DNA of 64,000 nt from contig NZ_AJYD02000038.1 of the NCBI RefSeq assembly GCF_000286835.2, positions 2,015,004 to 2,079,003 of the forward strand, written 5' to 3'. A model generated the notes under the pieces. It was not told the origin of the DNA and did no database searches. It saw only the letters and a program-made list of their open reading frames with translations. This stretch comes from Enterovibrio norvegicus FF-33 (GTDB lineage: Bacteria; Pseudomonadota; Gammaproteobacteria; Enterobacterales; Vibrionaceae). Made by a program: the position numbers and the translations under genes. This document shows positions 18,103-25,867 of this stretch, one piece after another. How positions within the stretch are numbered: the first letter of the stretch is position 1; the number at the start of each line of letters is the position of its first letter.

Positions 18103-18135
18103 AACCGCGCCCTTGATGCGTGGTTTTCTTTTCTG
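18098..18135 (+). terminator. intrinsic terminator of the AstE-like gene
   Basis: AAGAAAACCGCGC (18098-18110) pairs with GCGTGGTTTTCTT (18118-18130) with one wobble, followed by TTCTG. It isolates the syp-type region from the gene upstream. Confidence 0.8.
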
Positions 18136-18194
18136 TCTACATCTGTGAATTTATAATTAACTGATTTCATAGAATTAAATTTCAGATCAGTAAG

Positions 18195-18210
18195 TGGCAC
18201 ACTCTTTGCT
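18195..18210 (+). promoter_or_regulatory. sigma-54 promoter of the wzy-like/kinase operon
   Basis: TGGCAC-N5-TTGCT, a full match to the -24/-12 consensus with GG and GC ten bases apart. It is 34 bases before the start codon at 18244. Confidence 0.85.
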
Positions 18211-18243
18211 GTAACCGTGTATGAATCACGAAGAGTGCGGGTA

Positions 18244-19761
18244 ATGCAACTACTTGACTGGCTGAGCGAACAGCAAAACTTGCTGCTAACGCGAATGAAA
18301 ACCCATTTTGTGCACGTCACAGCGATGTTTGTCGCTTTGTCTTGTGTGGTGTGGTTTATCATTCCTCATCCTGTCATCCCTATCGCCATTGGCCTTGTCC
18401 CGCTGGCCCTTCTGATCACCCTGTCTCAACCTGTTTTACTGGGTTTACTGTTCATTGCTTTTTCCTTCTTTCGCCTCCATGAAGCGTTCCCTCAACTGTA
18501 TTCACTAAAAATTCCGCTGATGTTGTCTTTGGGCACACTGACCACATTGGCTTGGCACATCGGGCTTAGCGGTAAAATCAAGATGTTCCACAGCAAGGAA
18601 CTTAACGCTTTTTACGTCTTTCTTGCGCTCGTCACTATCGGTATTCCGCTCTCTGGCAATATCGGTGAAGCCTTTGCTTACTACAAAAACACCTACGTCA
18701 AAATCGGCATCATGACCCCCGCTTTGGCGTGGTTGCTTTGTCATGCCAAGCACTATCGAAATGCGCTTGTTATGATCGTGGCGTCGGGCATGTCGGTCGC
18801 ACTGGTCACCCTTTTTAACAAAATGAACGGCATTGGGATGGTGGAAGAAACGCGGGTGACCGTCGGTCGAGATATTGGCTCAGTATTAGGTGACCCTAAC
18901 GATTTGGCGCTCGTACTTCTGTTCCCTTTTTCTTTTGCGGTCAGCATTGCTATCACAGACGGTCTACCTAAAAAAGCCCGCTTCTTGGGTTTACTGACAG
19001 CAATTGCGCTGTTTTCAGCCATTATCGCCACACAAAGCCGCGGCGGGATCTTAGGTATCCTCTCGGCACTCGGCACCATTGCATGGCGACGCGTCAAATC
19101 GAAAGCCTTGCTGTTTAGTGTCGGCGGTGTGCTGTGTTTTATTCTGTTTATCGCAGCAGGGATCAGTGGCCGTAAGTCTGGCGGTGCAGAAGAAGAAGGT
19201 TTAGACGAATCCGCAAAAGGCCGCCTGTATGCCTGGGAAGCTGCTTTCTTTATGGCCGTCGACAACCCTTTTTCAGGCGTAGGGTTGAACAATTTCTACT
19301 TCAATTATTTCTTCTATTCCCCACATTGGGATGGGCTTAACCATGCGGTTCACAGCACATGGTTCGGCGTATTAGGTGAAACCGGATTTTTGGGTTTGGC
19401 TGCGTTTTTAAGCATGACATTCATCGTGTTTCGCTCAGCGCAAAAAACGGTCTATCTCGTGACCCAAAAACCAAATGTGTACCCCCCGGTAGTGCGCTGT
19501 ATTTCAGAAGGGCTATTTTCAGGCATGGTCGCATTTTGCGTATCAGGCACCTTTCTGACCCAAGGGTTTACTTGGCCTATCTACATTCTCGTCGCGCTTA
19601 CCGCCTCAGTTGCACACTACGTCAAAACAACCGAAGCATCGCTGGTAGCGACAGGGGAACAAGACACAGAACCCAACACTGAAGGGAGCGACCCGACTGA
19701 GGTTCATCCATCAAACAATGAAACCCGCAGAAACAAATATTCAAAACCGAACCTGCGTTAA
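18244..19761 (+). CDS. O-antigen ligase/polymerase family membrane protein (SypL-like)
   Basis: A 505-residue inner membrane protein with about 11 hydrophobic segments and the Wzy_C/O-antigen ligase domain. The key signature is the central periplasmic loop, with SRGGILGIL before it and GRLYAWEAAFF...NPFSGVGLNNF and HSTWFGVLGETGFLG after. Such proteins polymerise or transfer undecaprenol-linked oligosaccharides. No other gene in the cluster has this fold, and in A. fischeri the equivalent sypL sits between sypK and sypM; here that place is empty, so this is probably the relocated equivalent. The ATG at 18244 is preferred over a GTG at 18217. The C-terminal tail (about 40 residues) is polar and Glu/Thr-rich. 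It is co-transcribed with the kinase 13 bases downstream. Confidence 0.82.
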   Translation: MQLLDWLSEQQNLLLTRMKTHFVHVTAMFVALSCVVWFIIPHPVIPIAIGLVPLALLITLSQPVLLGLLFIAFSFFRLHEAFPQLYSLKIPLMLSLGTLTTLAWHIGLSGKIKMFHSKELNAFYVFLALVTIGIPLSGNIGEAFAYYKNTYVKIGIMTPALAWLLCHAKHYRNALVMIVASGMSVALVTLFNKMNGIGMVEETRVTVGRDIGSVLGDPNDLALVLLFPFSFAVSIAITDGLPKKARFLGLLTAIALFSAIIATQSRGGILGILSALGTIAWRRVKSKALLFSVGGVLCFILFIAAGISGRKSGGAEEEGLDESAKGRLYAWEAAFFMAVDNPFSGVGLNNFYFNYFFYSPHWDGLNHAVHSTWFGVLGETGFLGLAAFLSMTFIVFRSAQKTVYLVTQKPNVYPPVVRCISEGLFSGMVAFCVSGTFLTQGFTWPIYILVALTASVAHYVKTTEASLVATGEQDTEPNTEGSDPTEVHPSNNETRRNKYSKPNLR

Positions 19762-19774
19762 AGGAGTCTTTACT

Positions 19775-21607
19775 ATGAAGCGTTTACCTCTTTGGCTTAA
19801 ATACATTGCCTCTGTCCTCGTACTGACTGCCGGACTGAGTTATATGGCAGGTGAAGCGGCTCGTGGGTTTGAACGCAATTACCTCGAAAACCGCATGGAC
19901 ACACAGATCCGAGCGAATTTCTCTGCTCTCATTTCGGCGCTTTCAGACGATATTGTGACGCAGCAACCCGGCACACTAAATCAGAAGTTATTGCTGATGG
20001 CCGAACACTATCCCGATCTGTGTTATGTCTCCATTATCACAGACCAAGGCGTCGAAATTGGCCAATGGGGTGACAAGCCGCATGATGACAACCCGATGGC
20101 GCTAAATTTTGTCAATCCCGTCAGTGTAAAGGGCCAATACATAGGCTCTATGCAAATATCCATGAGCAAAAAACAGATGCTGCAGGACATTACGCAGCAC
20201 GGTAATCAAATCCGTGGCTACGTGGCATTAACCCTGTTGCTGCTGAGTCTTCTGATATTTGCTGTTTCTCATTTTCTAATTTTCAGCCCACTTTCGCGTA
20301 TTAACCGCCGCCTACTCGGTTTTGCAAAAACGAACGACTATCACTCGTCGGCACACGATGAAATTTCTCGATTGAACCAATGCGTGGAAGACTTGGACAT
20401 TCACTTAAAAAGACAGCAAGAACGCGAAGCAGAATTAAAGCTCGCCCGAGAAGCCGCTGAAGCTGCAAATATTGCTAAATCACAATTCATTGCCACGATG
20501 AGTCATGAAATCCGTACTCCGATGAACGCTATTTTGGGTGCTATCGACATTTTGAACGAAGAAACGTTACCTGTGCATTGTAAACCTTTAACCAAAATGG
20601 CAAATGACGCTGCCAAATTGCTGCTTAGTCAGCTCAATGACATCCTCGATTACTCCAAAATTGATGTTGGTGCGCTTGAAGTCTTTAGCGAAGAATTTGA
20701 CGTCGGCGCTTTAGGCAAAAACGTGATGTCGATGTTTGAAAAAAATGCCCGCGCTAAAAACATCGACATGGTTCTTGATGATCGCCTCAACCATCGATTC
20801 ATTGCCGTCACTGACAAAGGGAAAATCAGCCAAATACTCACGAATCTAATCTGCAATGCGCTCAAGTTTACACAAGAAGGCGAAATCGAATTAACCATGA
20901 GTCATGTCTATCCCAAGGGCTTGAAATTACAAGTCTCTGATTCAGGCATCGGGATTGCACCCGCGTATCAAACCCTTATTTTCGAACCTTTCAAACAAAA
21001 GGACGCAACCTTTTCTCGTACCTATGGTGGTGTAGGCATGGGGCTGGCGATTTCAAAACGGTTGGTTGAGTTACTCGGTGGCGAACTCACACTAGAAAGC
21101 AGAGTGGGAGTCGGCAGCGTATTCACCATTACTCTGCCCTGTGAAATGCACTACCCAGAAGATGCTTTACAAGCAAGCACGAAACGCAAAGCGTTCAAAA
21201 CGACCACAACAGAAAATGAAACCACTATATTGTTGGTCGAAGATAACCCCGCCAACCAACTCGTGGCACAGACTATGTTGGAAAACGCTGGATTCAAGGT
21301 ATCAATAGCAAGCAACGGTAAAGAAGCGATTAAAGCCATCGAAAACGCACACTATGAAATCATTTTGATGGATTTACAGATGCCAGAAATGGACGGATTC
21401 ACCGCATGTGAAGCTATTCGTGACCTCAATGAACAAGGACGTACCACGCCCATTCTCGCCATGACCGCGAATGTCAGCGCACAAGACAGAAACAAATGTC
21501 GCCAAGTAGGCATGGATGACTTCCTCGCCAAACCCGTCAACAAACAAACAATGATTGATGTCATCACCAACTGGACAGGGCGAAAACATATCAGTTTCAA
21601 GGCATAA
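19775..21607 (+). CDS. hybrid sensor histidine kinase without HPt (RscS-like role)
   Basis: A 610-residue membrane kinase. Transmembrane helices at about 7-25 and 148-170 flank a 120-residue periplasmic sensor region. A helical linker follows, then HisKA with His244 in TMSHEIRTPMN, HATPase_c with NLICNALKF and DSGIGI, and a receiver domain at about 484-600 with Asp533 in LMDLQMPEMDG. There is no HPt domain, so phosphate must pass to another protein; the HPt of SypF is the obvious candidate, as RscS works through SypF in A. fischeri. Orthology to RscS is not established. The start at 19775 has a perfect AAGGAG site. It sits under the same sigma-54 promoter as the polymerase gene. Confidence 0.85.
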   Translation: MKRLPLWLKYIASVLVLTAGLSYMAGEAARGFERNYLENRMDTQIRANFSALISALSDDIVTQQPGTLNQKLLLMAEHYPDLCYVSIITDQGVEIGQWGDKPHDDNPMALNFVNPVSVKGQYIGSMQISMSKKQMLQDITQHGNQIRGYVALTLLLLSLLIFAVSHFLIFSPLSRINRRLLGFAKTNDYHSSAHDEISRLNQCVEDLDIHLKRQQEREAELKLAREAAEAANIAKSQFIATMSHEIRTPMNAILGAIDILNEETLPVHCKPLTKMANDAAKLLLSQLNDILDYSKIDVGALEVFSEEFDVGALGKNVMSMFEKNARAKNIDMVLDDRLNHRFIAVTDKGKISQILTNLICNALKFTQEGEIELTMSHVYPKGLKLQVSDSGIGIAPAYQTLIFEPFKQKDATFSRTYGGVGMGLAISKRLVELLGGELTLESRVGVGSVFTITLPCEMHYPEDALQASTKRKAFKTTTTENETTILLVEDNPANQLVAQTMLENAGFKVSIASNGKEAIKAIENAHYEIILMDLQMPEMDGFTACEAIRDLNEQGRTTPILAMTANVSAQDRNKCRQVGMDDFLAKPVNKQTMIDVITNWTGRKHISFKA

Positions 21608-21727
21608 CGCGTGTCTTCGAGCATAACTAAGTGTCGCTTTCGAGAGTTTAAAACTATCTTTAAAAATGGACAGGTGTTTTTTTTTAGAGATACGAGCAAG
21701 TCACTAACATCATTGTGAGCCAAAGAG

Positions 21728-21770
21728 AATGAAATTGGGACATGCCAAAATGGCTTTTCCCAATTTCATT
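21728..21770 (+). terminator. long hairpin after the kinase gene
   Basis: AATGAAATTGGGA (21728-21740) pairs perfectly with TCCCAATTTCATT (21758-21770), and GCCA/TGGC can extend the stem inward. No T run follows the hairpin, so it may be a processing or protective stem rather than a terminator. It directly abuts the enhancer dyad at 21769. Confidence 0.5.
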
Positions 21771-21783
21771 GTCAGAATGAGAA
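21769..21783. promoter_or_regulatory. candidate SypG enhancer site upstream of sypA
   Basis: TTGTCA-GAA-TGAGAA, a near-perfect dyad, 62 bases before the -24 element of the sypA promoter. The same element precedes the sypI, sypM and sypP promoters. Confidence 0.65.
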
Positions 21784-21844
21784 ACTCCCTGTCCCCTCAT
21801 GAACAAGTAAATATATCCTTATGTTTAATAAGAATAAAAATACT

Positions 21845-21860
21845 TGGCATGCATTTCGCT
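21845..21860 (+). promoter_or_regulatory. sigma-54 promoter of sypABCDE
   Basis: TGGCAT-N5-TCGCT: GG and GC are ten bases apart and the -12 box has one mismatch to TTGCT. It lies 37 bases before the sypA start. Confidence 0.7.
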
Positions 21861-21896
21861 TAAGAACATGTGCTCATAACGGAGAGGCTATACAAC

Positions 21897-22220
21897 ATGC
21901 AAATCGAACGTATCCAACAACCTGATGACTCCCTTCTCATCCTCATTCAAGGGGACATGGATGCTCAAGGCTGTAGTGAGCTTCAACCTGAACTCGATGC
22001 GCTGGTAGGCGCAGATCCTTTATCTGATATCACGTTAAATCTCGGCCAAGTGGACTTTTTAGACAGTTCCGGCATTGGTGCCATTGTGTTCCTGTTTAAA
22101 CGATTGAAAGCATGCGGAAAAACCTTGGCGCTTACCCATGTTCACGGTCAGCCTATGGAAATCATTCAACTGTTGCGCATTAACAGCGCAATTTCAGTTG
22201 AAGCGGCACCCGCTAGTTAA
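21897..22220 (+). CDS. sypA: SypA, STAS-domain anti-sigma-factor-antagonist-like protein
   Basis: A 107-residue single STAS domain. The phosphorylation loop reads FLDSSGIGAI with the serine pair at 57-58 after Asp56. In A. fischeri the unphosphorylated form promotes biofilm formation, and SypE controls its phosphorylation state; both partners are present here. The start at 21897 has a GGAGAGG site nine bases upstream. It is the first gene of the run sypA-sypE. The target of SypA is not evident from sequence. Confidence 0.9.
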   Translation: MQIERIQQPDDSLLILIQGDMDAQGCSELQPELDALVGADPLSDITLNLGQVDFLDSSGIGAIVFLFKRLKACGKTLALTHVHGQPMEIIQLLRINSAISVEAAPAS

Positions 22221-22249
22221 TTGCACGCTGACCTGACAAGGGAAACGTC

Positions 22250-23059
22250 ATGAGAAAAATTTTCGCGCTCATCACCATCACAGCTCTGTCATCAGGTTGC
22301 TCAATGTTTCCCGATCACGGTCAAGGTGGCATGGCCGAACATCACTATTCAGCGCTCTCTCCGGTTTTAGCCGACCAACCATTGGGGCCAGAGCATGGAT
22401 TGCGTTTTGAATGGGAATTATCCGCTCGCCATTTAGATGTGTTGGTACTGGAAGGTGCCGAACTCTGTTTCCCCGCCACTGTATTGCAAGCTCGTCGTAT
22501 GCAAGACCGCATTGTTAGAGAATTACACGGTGACCTAGAATTCGACGCCGCTAACGACCTCATTATTCAACGCGCTGCTCTTGAGCGTCTTGAAAAACAA
22601 CTCGATGCCGTAAAACATAGCGGCGCATGCAGCCCACCAGGTGACATCAGCTATGCCTCATCTGCGGCGCTGGCGACAGAAATTGATGCACTACTCAATA
22701 TCGATAACCAATTTGCGTTTAACTCACCAGCAGTAAACCCCAAATACATGGGTCACTTGGCCGAAGCGGCGCATCTGCTTCGAGAACTCCCACAATATTC
22801 GCTGCACATTACTGGTCATACCGATTCCGTGGGTAATGAAGCAGCAAACCAAGCACTGTCACTTGCTCGAGCCAATCAAGTAAAACGATATTTGCAGATT
22901 TTTGGCATTGCGCCATCACGGTTAACCGTCGCTGCCGTCGGCGCTAACGATCCTTTATTTAAAGGCCACGCCCCGCAAGAACGTCTCGTCAATCGTCGTG
23001 TGTCCATAGAATTGATTGAACGCTCAAAAGCCAACAATAGCCTAGGAGGCTCACAATGA
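22250..23059 (+). CDS. sypB: SypB, OmpA-family lipoprotein
   Basis: A 269-residue lipoprotein with the lipobox LSSGC at Cys17. The C-terminal OmpA-like domain, about 150-265, carries the peptidoglycan-binding signature TGHTDSVGNEAANQALSLAR. The middle is helical and charged. Its place between sypA and sypC matches the A. fischeri order. It probably anchors part of the export apparatus to peptidoglycan. Start codon ATG at 22250 with AAGGGAA; the stop overlaps the sypC start (ATGA). Confidence 0.88.
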   Translation: MRKIFALITITALSSGCSMFPDHGQGGMAEHHYSALSPVLADQPLGPEHGLRFEWELSARHLDVLVLEGAELCFPATVLQARRMQDRIVRELHGDLEFDAANDLIIQRAALERLEKQLDAVKHSGACSPPGDISYASSAALATEIDALLNIDNQFAFNSPAVNPKYMGHLAEAAHLLRELPQYSLHITGHTDSVGNEAANQALSLARANQVKRYLQIFGIAPSRLTVAAVGANDPLFKGHAPQERLVNRRVSIELIERSKANNSLGGSQ

Positions 23060-25158
23060 AACGCCTCCTGACTTTCATCTTGTTCTCAATGCTGAGTGTC
23101 ATTAGTGCACATGCAGATGAGTATCAAGCGCAAATTGGCGATCAGATCGCCATCATGTTGCCGGGTGAAGTCACGCTTAATCAAGAGTTTCAAATTGACC
23201 GCCAAGGCCGCCTAACACTGCCCGAAGTCGGCATGATTGAAGCGGCAGGCATGACAGAAACCGAACTGTCCGCAGCGGTGCAAGAGACACTAGGCTCAGT
23301 GATCCGCGATTTGTCTTCCCTTCAAGTATTCGTGAGCAAACGCCAGCTTCTTGTTACCATTCAAGGGTATGTGGCTGAGCCCGGTGAATTCACCCTAAAA
23401 GATAACGCGTCCATTCAAATGGCACTGTATGCGGCGGGAGGGCTTCGCCCCGGCGCACAACTCGACCGTTTTCAGCTTCGTCGTGGTGAAGAAATCCTTA
23501 TCTTTGACTACAAAAAGTTCCTAGATTCGGGCGATGACAGTTTGTTACCCGACCTCAAGTCGCTCGATACTATGTTTATTCCTGCCTCCCCGATGACGGG
23601 TAATGTTGAACAAAGCTTCGACCCATCACAACTGGCTGATTCCGGTGACGCCGCCGAGGACAGAAAAGCCATTAAAGTATTTGGCGAAGTCATTAGCCCC
23701 GGCAGTTTTTCCGCCAAAGAAGAAAACAATTTAGTGGATTTATTGATGCGCGCGGGCGGCGTAACACGCTTTGCGGCGGTTGAGCAAATCCGCGTTATAT
23801 CTCAAAGCAAGCCTCGCATTTTCAATCTGAAGCAGTATCTGGACAGCGGCGACGAAAACTTACTGCCCAACATTGTTGAAGGTTCCACCATTTTTGTGCC
23901 TAAACAAGAAGAAGAAATCAAAACCGGTTCGAACACAGTTTATGTGATGGGTGAAGTCGCCAAGCCCGGCGCCTATGAAGGTAAAGAAGGCGCGACCTTT
24001 ATCGATATTCTCGCCAATGCCGGTGGCCCAACTCGTTTTGCTGAAAGCCGGCAGATACGCATTATTAAAGCGAATGGCAACACGGTGCCCTTCGATCTGA
24101 CTTTATTCTCAGAAGGAAAACTGACGGGTCCACTGCCACTGGTGCAGCCGGGTGACGCCATTTTCGTTCCTGAAAAACTCGACATGAATGAAAAGTCTTG
24201 GTTGAAAGTGTCCCCTGACAGAGCGGTACGCGTGCTCGGTGAAGTGGTACGCCCAAGCCGCGTGGAATGGTCGAGTGAGATGTCACTACTGGATTTACTT
24301 GCCCACGTAGGGGGGCCAACATCACGCGCTGACACCAGCAAGATCGAAGTGGTCACGCCTGTCTCTCCCACAAAATCTGAGGTGTTCGTGTTTAACCTCG
24401 ACACCTTTATTCGCGACGGTCTGTCCGATTCAGAATTACCCCCGGTCAATGCCGGCTCTACGATACGTGTACATGATCTTCCTGACGACCCCACGGAAAA
24501 CAAAGCAAAATGGGTTCGCCAAAGTTCAGACACATCGATTTATGTCTTCGGGCAAGTAGGCGCACCAGGGCGCTATAAATTCACGGAAGAGATGCACTTT
24601 TTGGATATTCTCTCCGCCGCTGATGGCCCAACCGCATCCGCTGATATACACAACATTCGTATCACCCATCTTGATGGCAAGGTGGCTCGCGTAAGCCGAC
24701 TTAATCTCGCCCTGTTTTTCGAAACTGGCGATGCCACAATTTTGCCTGAAGTGAATATTGGTGACACGATTTACATCCCTGAAAAGGACGGCAATTGGTT
24801 GGACCGTCCTAAAGAAGAAACCATTCGTGTTCTTGGCGCAGTGAGCCGTCCCGGTCGTTATGACTTCGATGACCACATGACCATTTTAGATTTGCTGGCA
24901 GAAGCCGGTGGACCAAGCTCAAATGCCTATATTGAAAAAATCACGGTCGTCAATATGTCCTGCTGTCGTGATCAAGCTCGAACCTTTGACCTGTCGGAGT
25001 TTAGCCGTACGGCGCGCTTCCAAGACCTTCCCGTCTTGCGCGTGGGTGACACTGTTTACGTGCCTACCCAAGAAGAGAGTACTGCTGAGAAAATCCGTCA
25101 AGGTATTACGGACATCTTCCAACTCGTCGGCATCGCCGCACTGATAGGAGTACTGTGA
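23056..25158 (+). CDS. sypC: SypC, Wza-type polysaccharide export protein with multiple SLBB repeats
   Basis: A 700-residue secreted protein. A cleavable signal peptide (ending SAHA) is followed by a polysaccharide biosynthesis/export domain (residues 22-95, DQIAIMLPGEVTLNQEF). Then come six SLBB-type repeats of about 80-100 residues, beginning near VTIQGYVAEPGEF, VFGEVISPGSF, VMGEVAKPGAY, VLGEVVRPSRV, VFGQVGAPGRY and VLGAVSRPGRY. A hydrophobic C-terminal helix (FQLVGIAALIGVL) would span the outer membrane. E. coli Wza has about 380 residues, so this one has an unusually long periplasmic stack. No lipobox is seen. Overlaps sypB and sypD. Confidence 0.88.
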   Translation: MKRLLTFILFSMLSVISAHADEYQAQIGDQIAIMLPGEVTLNQEFQIDRQGRLTLPEVGMIEAAGMTETELSAAVQETLGSVIRDLSSLQVFVSKRQLLVTIQGYVAEPGEFTLKDNASIQMALYAAGGLRPGAQLDRFQLRRGEEILIFDYKKFLDSGDDSLLPDLKSLDTMFIPASPMTGNVEQSFDPSQLADSGDAAEDRKAIKVFGEVISPGSFSAKEENNLVDLLMRAGGVTRFAAVEQIRVISQSKPRIFNLKQYLDSGDENLLPNIVEGSTIFVPKQEEEIKTGSNTVYVMGEVAKPGAYEGKEGATFIDILANAGGPTRFAESRQIRIIKANGNTVPFDLTLFSEGKLTGPLPLVQPGDAIFVPEKLDMNEKSWLKVSPDRAVRVLGEVVRPSRVEWSSEMSLLDLLAHVGGPTSRADTSKIEVVTPVSPTKSEVFVFNLDTFIRDGLSDSELPPVNAGSTIRVHDLPDDPTENKAKWVRQSSDTSIYVFGQVGAPGRYKFTEEMHFLDILSAADGPTASADIHNIRITHLDGKVARVSRLNLALFFETGDATILPEVNIGDTIYIPEKDGNWLDRPKEETIRVLGAVSRPGRYDFDDHMTILDLLAEAGGPSSNAYIEKITVVNMSCCRDQARTFDLSEFSRTARFQDLPVLRVGDTVYVPTQEESTAEKIRQGITDIFQLVGIAALIGVL

Positions 25159-25865
25159 TGATTATCCCTCCATGGAACATTGAAGTTGAGCGTATTTACT
25201 TTCAGATTGTTCGCAATGACTACAAAACCCTCGCACTCACCGCGACAGAGTCTGGTGAAGGTGTAACGTCATTAGCCAGTGCCATTGCACACCGATCGCT
25301 GCTGGCGGGAAAATCCACACTGGTGGTGGATTTGAACCTTTATCATCCCAGCCTTGAAAGCCAAGGTATGACGGTCACAACCTATGATAACCACCAGCTT
25401 CCTAGTCCTGAATTAGTTGGCGTTTCAGGCGAAAACGCTTACTTCACCGGTATCATCGCGCCATCTAAACGCGAAACTATCATGGAGTTACGCCGTCCTG
25501 GTTCTTTGGAAGAGTATGTGAAGCAGTGGCACAAAGATTTCGACCTTGTCATTTTTGACACCTCGCCAATTTCACGCCTCAATGCCAATAATATTCCCCC
25601 AGAGCGAGTCGCCGCTGCCGCAGACGGCACCATAATGGTCGTTATGACTGGGCAAACCACGGAAGCGCAAGCCTCTGAATCCGTGAAAAAGCTCAATGAT
25701 GCAGGCGCACATTTACTGGGCTGCGTACTCAACGATAAGAATAACCCGTCTCTGAAAGTCGAAATCTTGCGCGAAATTGGCCGCTTATCTAAACGCATGC
25801 CGAAACTTACAGGACGACTAAGAAAAGCCATATTAAGTAGCCACTTGTTGTCGTTGGAGATCTAG
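25158..25865 (+). CDS. sypD: SypD, CpsD/Wzc-like ATPase with altered Walker A
   Basis: A 235-residue P-loop protein of the bacterial tyrosine-kinase (Wzc cytoplasmic domain)/MinD superfamily. The position of Walker A reads ESGEGVTSLA (residues 31-40): the lysine of GEGKS/T is Val. Walker A' is LVVDLN (55-60) and Walker B LVIFDTSP (129-136). There is no tyrosine-rich C-terminal tail. It therefore lacks key kinase features, and may act as a non-kinase switch with the Wzz-like SypO. The ATG at 25158 overlaps the sypC stop (TGATG); a GTG one codon upstream is also possible. Confidence 0.8.
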   Translation: MIIPPWNIEVERIYFQIVRNDYKTLALTATESGEGVTSLASAIAHRSLLAGKSTLVVDLNLYHPSLESQGMTVTTYDNHQLPSPELVGVSGENAYFTGIIAPSKRETIMELRRPGSLEEYVKQWHKDFDLVIFDTSPISRLNANNIPPERVAAAADGTIMVVMTGQTTEAQASESVKKLNDAGAHLLGCVLNDKNNPSLKVEILREIGRLSKRMPKLTGRLRKAILSSHLLSLEI

Positions 25866-25867
25866 CC

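Noticed and set aside
18217-18243. GTG start at 18217 for the polymerase-like gene
   Set aside because: It lies only seven bases after the -12 box of the sigma-54 promoter, upstream of or at the expected transcription start; ATG 18244 fits better.
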